Source: Pieris napi
Lineage: Eukaryota; Arthropoda; Insecta; Lepidoptera; Pieridae
DNA: 64,000 bases
Reading direction: 5' to 3'
Assembly (NCBI RefSeq): GCF_905475465.1
Contig: NC_062236.1
Span: forward strand, 2,180,001-2,244,000
The notes under the pieces are model-generated. The model made no database searches. It saw only the letters and a list, made by a program, of their open reading frames with translations, and was not told the origin of the DNA. Position numbers and translations under genes: made by a program. Each line of letters starts with the position of its first letter. The stretch's first letter is position 1. This document shows positions 60,301 to 64,000 of this stretch, piece after piece.

Positions 60301-63300
60301 TAAACGTAGCTAGAAACTTCTATTGAGAAAATGGAGTCTAATTAATCAATCGTCTATCTGANNNNNNNNNNNNNNNNNNNNNNNNNNNNNNNNNNNNNNN
60401 NNNNNNNNNNNNNNNNNNNNNNNNNNNNNNNNNNNNNNNNNNNNNNNNNNNNNNNNNNNNNTTATAATCTGGCCATGCTCACCCCTTCATCAGCGGATTC
60501 ATAATCCTCCGGTTCCGATTTGATGTCATCCTCGGAACACGTTGCATACTGACGTAACAACTGCATCAGTTCTGGCTTATTCTTCGCCAGTTTGAAGGCC
60601 ATGGCACCTGACGTATCGCATTTCGTGGGGTCCGCCTAATAAAAAGATATTTAATGGTATAATTAAATTTTATGGACTCATACTAGTGTAATAATTAAAT
60701 AACCTCAATCAAATTTAGTAGTTTTCTGGCCTCATTCTAGTGTAGAAATAAAATAACCTCAATCAAATTTAGTAGTTTTCAGGCCTCATTCTAGTGTAGT
60801 AATTAAATAACCTTAATCAAGTTTAGTAGTTTTCAGGCCTCATTCTAGTGTAGTAATTAAATAACCTCAATCAAATTTAGTAGTTTTCAGACCTCATTTT
60901 AGTGTAGTAATTAAATAACTTCAATCAAATTTAGTAGTTTTCTGCCTCATTCTAGTGTAGTAATTAAATAACCTCAATCAAATTTAGTAGTTTTCAGACC
61001 TCATTCCAGTGTAGTAATTAAATAACTTCAATCAAATTTAGTAGTTTTCTGCCTCATTCTAGTGTAGTAATTAAATAACCTCAATCAAATTTAGTTGTTT
61101 TCTGGCCTCATTCTAGTGTAGAAATAAAATAACCTCAATCAAATTTAGTAGTTTTCTGGCCTCATTCTAGTGTGGAAATAAAATAACCTCAATCAAATTT
61201 AGTAGTTTTCAGGCCTCATTCCAGTGTAGTAATTAAATAACCTCAATCAAATTTAGTAGTTTTCTGGCCTCATTCTAGTGTAGAAATAAAATAACCTCAA
61301 TCATATTTAGTAGTTTTCAAGCCTCATTCCAGTGTAGTAATTAAATAACCTCAATCAAATTTAGTAGTTTTCTGGCCTCATTCTAGTGTAGAAATAAAAT
61401 AACCTCAATCAAATTTAGTAGTTTTCAGGCCTCATTCCAGTGTAGTAATTAAATAACTTCAATCAAATTTAGTAGTTTTCGGGCCTCATTCTAGTTTGAA
61501 ATATTTTATGATTATAATATTGTGAGCAATTTTTTGACACTGACACATCTTTTGTCAGTGCCTGTTTAGGCTGCCAAAATATTTTATAGTTTATTGATTA
61601 AAATAGGATAAATAATTGTTTACCTTGTTATCTAACAATGTTTTTGCTATCTGCAGCGAGTGAGGTCCGAGAAGCGAATCGCATACATCTTGAAGCGCCG
61701 TGTGACCACGCCCATCTACGGTGTCAATATCGCTCTGAAAATAGTACATTACATATAACATTCAGGGTCTGGTTCACAATATACGGATAAGTTCCACATA
61801 AGTTCCAAATTAGCTATTTATTACTTATTGGTAGGATAAACACTATTGTTGCGTTTCACGACTGTCAGATAGCGCTATTCGTCACATAAAGTCCGTCATA
61901 AGTTATGAGTCCGATGAATGTCAAATAGCACAATTTATCTTCCAAATAATTTATGTGTTGCATAGATGTTTGGTACTTTATCCATACATTGTGAAACAGA
62001 CCCTAAGTAACTGAAAACTTCCGATTTCAAGCGGTTCTTTCTCAATCTCAATATTCCACATTTATAAAAAAGTAGAGAAAATAATCACAAATTTACGGCC
62101 AATATTAAACGCATTCAACACAATTAAAAACCCAATAACAACCGTGCGTTCTCTTGGAAACTCCGATGTTATTTATAGACAACGTATGGGTGACGTCACC
62201 AATGCTACATTACGGCCGTTACATAACGGCACCGCTTTTCTAGGAAACCTAAGCTTTAAGAGATCGACTGACGTGAGGAGAAAGTAAGGTTGTTGATGCA
62301 TGGAGAGAAATGATGACGAGGATATAGCACAGGATATGTCAGCAATATAGGATCTTATAATAAGTTGTAACAGTTTGAATAGCGGCTTTCCACTGATGGA
62401 TTTTTATGTACGCATTTATTTCTACGTGAAAGAAAAGATCTTGAGCAAACAGATATATCTTAGAAATATCGATAGCCTGTGTAGCACATAGAAGACCTGC
62501 ATATAGAGAGAATAATCATCAAGAAACTTAATACATAAATCTGACGCCCGACAAGGCTTGTAGAGCTTTGCAGCGCTTGCAGTACAAATAATGCCCGGCC
62601 CGGCAATCATGTAAAGAAAATAAACTTTAAAGTATTTCTTTAAAATAAATTAATTTATCAATTTAAATTCAAACAAATTCCAATTATTATTAACAGAATA
62701 TAACTTACCGGTTTCATATATTCCACTAAGCACTTGACTACTTCCAGCCCACTGCTAGTATTCGACGCCGCTAAATGCAGCGGTGTACGTCCCTCGCTGT
62801 CCCGTACTGTGCTGATGGCTCCCGCTTTAAGCAGCAATCTAGCGCTCTTCTCACAGCCGTATATAGCGCTTAAATGCAGCGCTGTTTGCTTATCTATAAA
62901 TAATGGTAATGATAAGGTATAGTTAATAATTCGGGGGTATACAGGAATTATTGCTGCAGAGTTTGACACAAAGATGTTTATGTCTGTAGTTTTCTTTTTG
63001 AAGTTATACTTCTTTTGGCGTGTTAAGGAAAAATGGGAGTAAATTTTTCTATTGTTAGTGTCGTTTTTTCTACAAACAGAATAAGGCGAAAGATAAAAAA
63101 AATTAAAAAGATTTTTTCTTATTACGCCAAAGAAGTACGTCTAATGCGTGTACATAAGTACACACACGTTTTTTTAATTATATATTATGCTATTATGTAA
63201 TTTAAAGTGTAGATCTTTGTAACGGAATTAGAGGATAATAAAGCTATGGGATGGTAGACGAGATGGAAGACACAAGCGTCAAAGGTCAGCTTAAAGAAAC

Positions 63301-63415
63301 TGTTTTTGATTTACCTTATTTAATTTGTTTATACTACAAAGTGATACTCGCCACTCATGAACACTTACCAAAATGCTTGCAAGGATGTTGCTGGTCTTTC
63401 AAGAAATGAAGAACC
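57241..63415 (-). CDS. NF-kB p105/Relish-like protein, C-terminal half (ankyrin repeats and death domain)
   Basis: Relish/NF-kB precursors are cytoplasmic transcription factors of the IMD-type immune pathway; the ankyrin part holds the Rel domain inactive. Minus-strand exons are 63369-63415 (tentative), 62709-62893, 61624-61734, 60483-60635, 57408-57575 and 57241-57312. They join in frame (phase 1 at the first junction, then 0). Ankyrin signatures are QTALHLSAIYGCEKSARLLL, GRTPLHLAAS and GHTALQDVCDSL. An acidic linker SEDDIKSEPEDYESADEG is followed by a death domain: LSQYVHEVAAILDRSGGW, RELAKRL, SPTTTLLNNIK, then LDILVSGL and MWLSH. Ankyrin repeats followed by a death domain fit NFKB1/p105 and some insect Relish proteins. 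The Rel domain would lie beyond the right edge. Another ankyrin-death protein is the alternative. A 100-N gap lies in the fourth intron. Confidence 0.75.
57408..57575 (-). CDS. Relish-like exon (death domain core)
   Basis: 56 codons between TTTTCAG|GAA and AAG|GTAATA. Contains the W..LA..L motif of death domains (GGWRELAKRLHRD) and SPTTTLLNN. Both ends in phase 0. Confidence 0.85.
57797..57886. mobile_element. Palindromic MITE, copy 3
   Basis: tgcgattctgtaactcactg ... aaaagtgagttacagaatcgca, with ttgagcgcgaccgccgctgt and gaaaaccgctgtgtgagttc inside; half of the inner palindrome seen at 45829-45985 is missing. Lies in the intron upstream (on the minus strand) of the death-domain exon. Confidence 0.7.
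58163..58310 (-). mobile_element. SINE fragment
   Basis: Reverse complement contains gtgcgactctcattcctaag, cgattcccggctgtgcgcaa-like, acggtgaaggaaaacatcgt, gagaaaaccggccttagacc and cgttgtgtcaggca. Tandem boundary with the next element. Confidence 0.6.
58325..58825. mobile_element. Possible TIR element of about 500 bp
   Basis: aactctgatttcattccgta then gaattctgac (58328 on) is mirrored by gtcagaattctacggaatta and atcagagtataagttaa (to about 58821). No clear target duplication or transposase. Within the Relish-like intron. Confidence 0.5.
59216..59351 (+). repeat. Repeat family A, copy 6, interrupted by foldback element
   Basis: gattaaaaggagtggcggaa, tcttgccagttcttg, gcgaactggtagtaaatgta and ttttttggcgttcataa; the remainder of the repeat (taagtacttgtttacctt, atgaatcaagttattttg) resumes at 60247-60290. 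Confidence 0.62.
59355..60246. mobile_element. 892-bp foldback element with internal duplication
   Basis: Inverted arms of about 190 bases (about 59355-59555 and 60055-60246). They start tagtacgtgaggtagcaacg and end with its near complement, and include the identical stretch cttccggttagagtctgggc. TAA flanks both sides (59352-59354, 60247-60249). The centre holds two direct repeats of about 245 bases offset by 275 (aattcaagacttaacaatcg at 59560 and 59835). No coding sequence of known type. Confidence 0.85.
60362..60461. other. Assembly gap (100 N)
   Basis: Exactly 100 N, the usual placeholder for a gap of unknown size. It lies in the Relish-like intron, 21 bases past the donor at 60482. Confidence 0.98.
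60483..60635 (-). CDS. Relish-like exon (last ankyrin part, acidic linker)
   Basis: 51 codons between ATTAG|GCG and GGG|GTGAGC, phase 0 at both ends. Encodes ADPTKCDTSGAMAFKLAKNK, then LMQLLRQYATCSEDD and YESADEG. Reading through the donor gives VSMARL and a stop next to the gap, which I treat as intron read-through. Confidence 0.85.
60678..61498. repeat. 54-bp tandem array, about 15 copies
   Basis: Unit cctcattctagtgtagaaat plus aaaataacctcaatcaaatt plus tagtagttttctgg, from about 60730 in 54-base steps (two copies are 53). Two unit types alternate in the distal half: one with gtaattaaat and cattccagt, one with gaaataaaat and cattctagt. Lies inside the Relish-like intron between exons 60483-60635 and 61624-61734. 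Confidence 0.93.
61624..61734 (-). CDS. Relish-like exon (ankyrin repeat)
   Basis: 37 codons between TTTCAG|AGC and AAG|GTAAAC, phase 0. Encodes SDIDTVDGRGHTALQDVCDS, then LLGPHSLQIAKTLLDNK, one ankyrin repeat. Confidence 0.88.
61735..62144. other. Relish-like intron, no feature seen
   Basis: Contains ggttcacaatatacggataa and its rough complement near 61975; possibly a worn element. Nothing firm. Confidence 0.3.
62145..62260. mobile_element. Partial copy of the 55165 MITE
   Basis: acattacggccgttacataa, cggcaccgcttttctaggaa and acctaagct match the right end of 55165-55455; the left end is not found. Confidence 0.6.
62709..62893 (-). CDS. Relish-like exon (two ankyrin repeats)
   Basis: Acceptor TTTATAG|AT, donor CCG|GTAAGT; enters in phase 1. 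Encodes (D)KQTALHLSAIYGCEKSARL, LLKAGAISTVRDSEGRTPLH and LAASNTSSGLEVVKCLVEYM. Two TPLH-type repeats are clear. Confidence 0.92.
62894..63368. other. Relish-like intron, no feature seen
   Basis: AT-rich; nothing recognised. Confidence 0.4.
63369..63415 (-). CDS. Possible Relish-like exon (upstream of ankyrin region)
   Basis: Donor TTTG|GTAAGT is strong and in the right phase to supply the G of the next exon's first codon. The frame reads VLHFLKDQQHPCKHF. A CTTAG acceptor at 63416-63417 would make a 47-base exon; the frame stays open further upstream, so the left boundary is uncertain. Confidence 0.42.
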
Positions 63416-63599
63416 CTAAGGCGAATTTTATTAAGTCCTTTTATTTTTAGAGATATAATAATTTTATTTTTATAAAAGTAGGGAGTTTTTAATTATTCTT
63501 ATATAATTTTTTACCCTTTAATCTAAAAAATATAGTAATTTTTATCAGAGATTTTGGGGTTCAATAATTCGTTTACTAAATTTATATTTTGAATAAGTT

Positions 63600-63740
63600 T
63601 TAAGTGAGCAGCTGGTTCCACATACAAGTGGTGTGCGGCAAAACTGCCTTAAAAACGCTCAGTTGTGGAACGGCGGACGTCGAGGTGATACGGGTGGAAT
63701 TTCGTATTCTGCCTCGATGTACGATGATGAAACTAATGCC
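63600..63740 (-). pseudogene. LINE 3' end fragment
   Basis: gagcagctggttccacatac, cgctcagttgtggaacggcg and gatgatgaaact match the LINE at 46300-46600. Confidence 0.62.
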
Positions 63741-64000
63741 GGCCATACACACTACGGTCTACAGAAGAGGTAATCTGTGCAGGTATGCCTGCGCAGGTCA
63801 ACCGAACAATGGTAGCGTGTATGGGGACGTTCCGGTGTATCGGAGCGTACACAGGTACACCGTACGGTGTCACTCGAAAGAATCGATTTTCGATCTTGCG
63901 CCGGTCGCCTGCGCAGGTTCAAAAACCTGCACAGGCCTATTCCCACACACATTCCGGTCTACCTGCGCAGGCATACCTGCACAGGTGGACCTCTCCGTAG
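63741..64000. mobile_element. Inverted-repeat element running off the right edge
   Basis: gtgcaggtatgcctgcgcag (from about 63777) is mirrored by ctgcgcaggcatacctgcac (63963-63982), and wider flanks (ctac.gaagaggt / acctctccgtag) also pair. Several near-palindromes cctgcgcagg lie inside. Starts near a gccggccatacacac block, often seen at ends of DNA transposons; class not determined. Confidence 0.55.

Noticed and set aside
60462..60482. Stop codon (VSMARL*) as the end of the ankyrin gene
   Set aside because: A good donor GGG|GTGAGC lies just before it, and an in-phase death-domain exon with a nearby poly(A) signal follows beyond the gap.
60678..61498. CRISPR-like array
   Set aside because: The units are directly adjacent with no unique spacers, and the setting is an insect intron; it is a simple tandem repeat.
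62445..62595. SINE-like traces (cagatatatc, aatctgacgcc, gcttgtagag)
   Set aside because: Similarity to the SINE body is too weak and scattered to call.

Overview
The window looks like a stretch of a lepidopteran (butterfly or moth) nuclear genome. It is AT-rich and carries intron-split genes with GT-AG boundaries. It is crowded with transposable-element types common in Lepidoptera: Helitrons with A|TC...CTAG|T ends, a tRNA-derived SINE with an intact B box, mariner and Harbinger elements, and many non-LTR (LINE) 3' ends. No bacterial, plasmid or viral gene organisation is present. The species assignment is inference from these features.

Three host genes are supported. (1) A microsomal-type cytochrome P450 of the CYP2 clan, most like CYP304, lies on the plus strand in seven visible exons from 3423 to 21893. 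About 90-100 N-terminal residues lie upstream of the window. Its introns are packed with mobile DNA. (2) A 938-residue Patched/NPC1-type membrane protein (PTCHD3-like) is encoded without introns on the minus strand (49880-52696). (3) The 3' half of an NF-kB p105/Relish-type gene lies on the minus strand (57241-63415 and beyond the right edge), with ankyrin repeats followed by a death domain. A 100-N assembly gap (60362-60461) sits inside one of its introns, and a poly(A) signal lies 34 bases after its stop codon.

The clearest mobile element is a complete Copia retrotransposon (6192-10492, minus). It has two identical 123-bp LTRs, a GTGAT target duplication, a primer site, a purine tract and one unbroken 1315-codon ORF. 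It sits inside an older, broken mariner (5558-11145), which itself sits in a P450 intron. Two Harbinger copies with the same nonsense codon lie between the P450 and the Patched gene, together with Helitrons, SINEs, MITEs and LINE fragments. From about 22 to 49 kb I see no intact host gene.

Near the Relish-like gene there is a 54-bp tandem array in an intron and a 892-bp foldback element inserted in a LINE tail. The three host genes have no evident shared pathway: detoxification or hormone-type oxidation, sterol/lipid-type transport, and innate-immune transcription. The unifying theme is the layering of transposons in and around them. I see no convincing wholly new biological system. The most informative observations are the young nested Copia, the recovered Relish/death-domain exon chain across the gap, and several unusual inverted-repeat structures.
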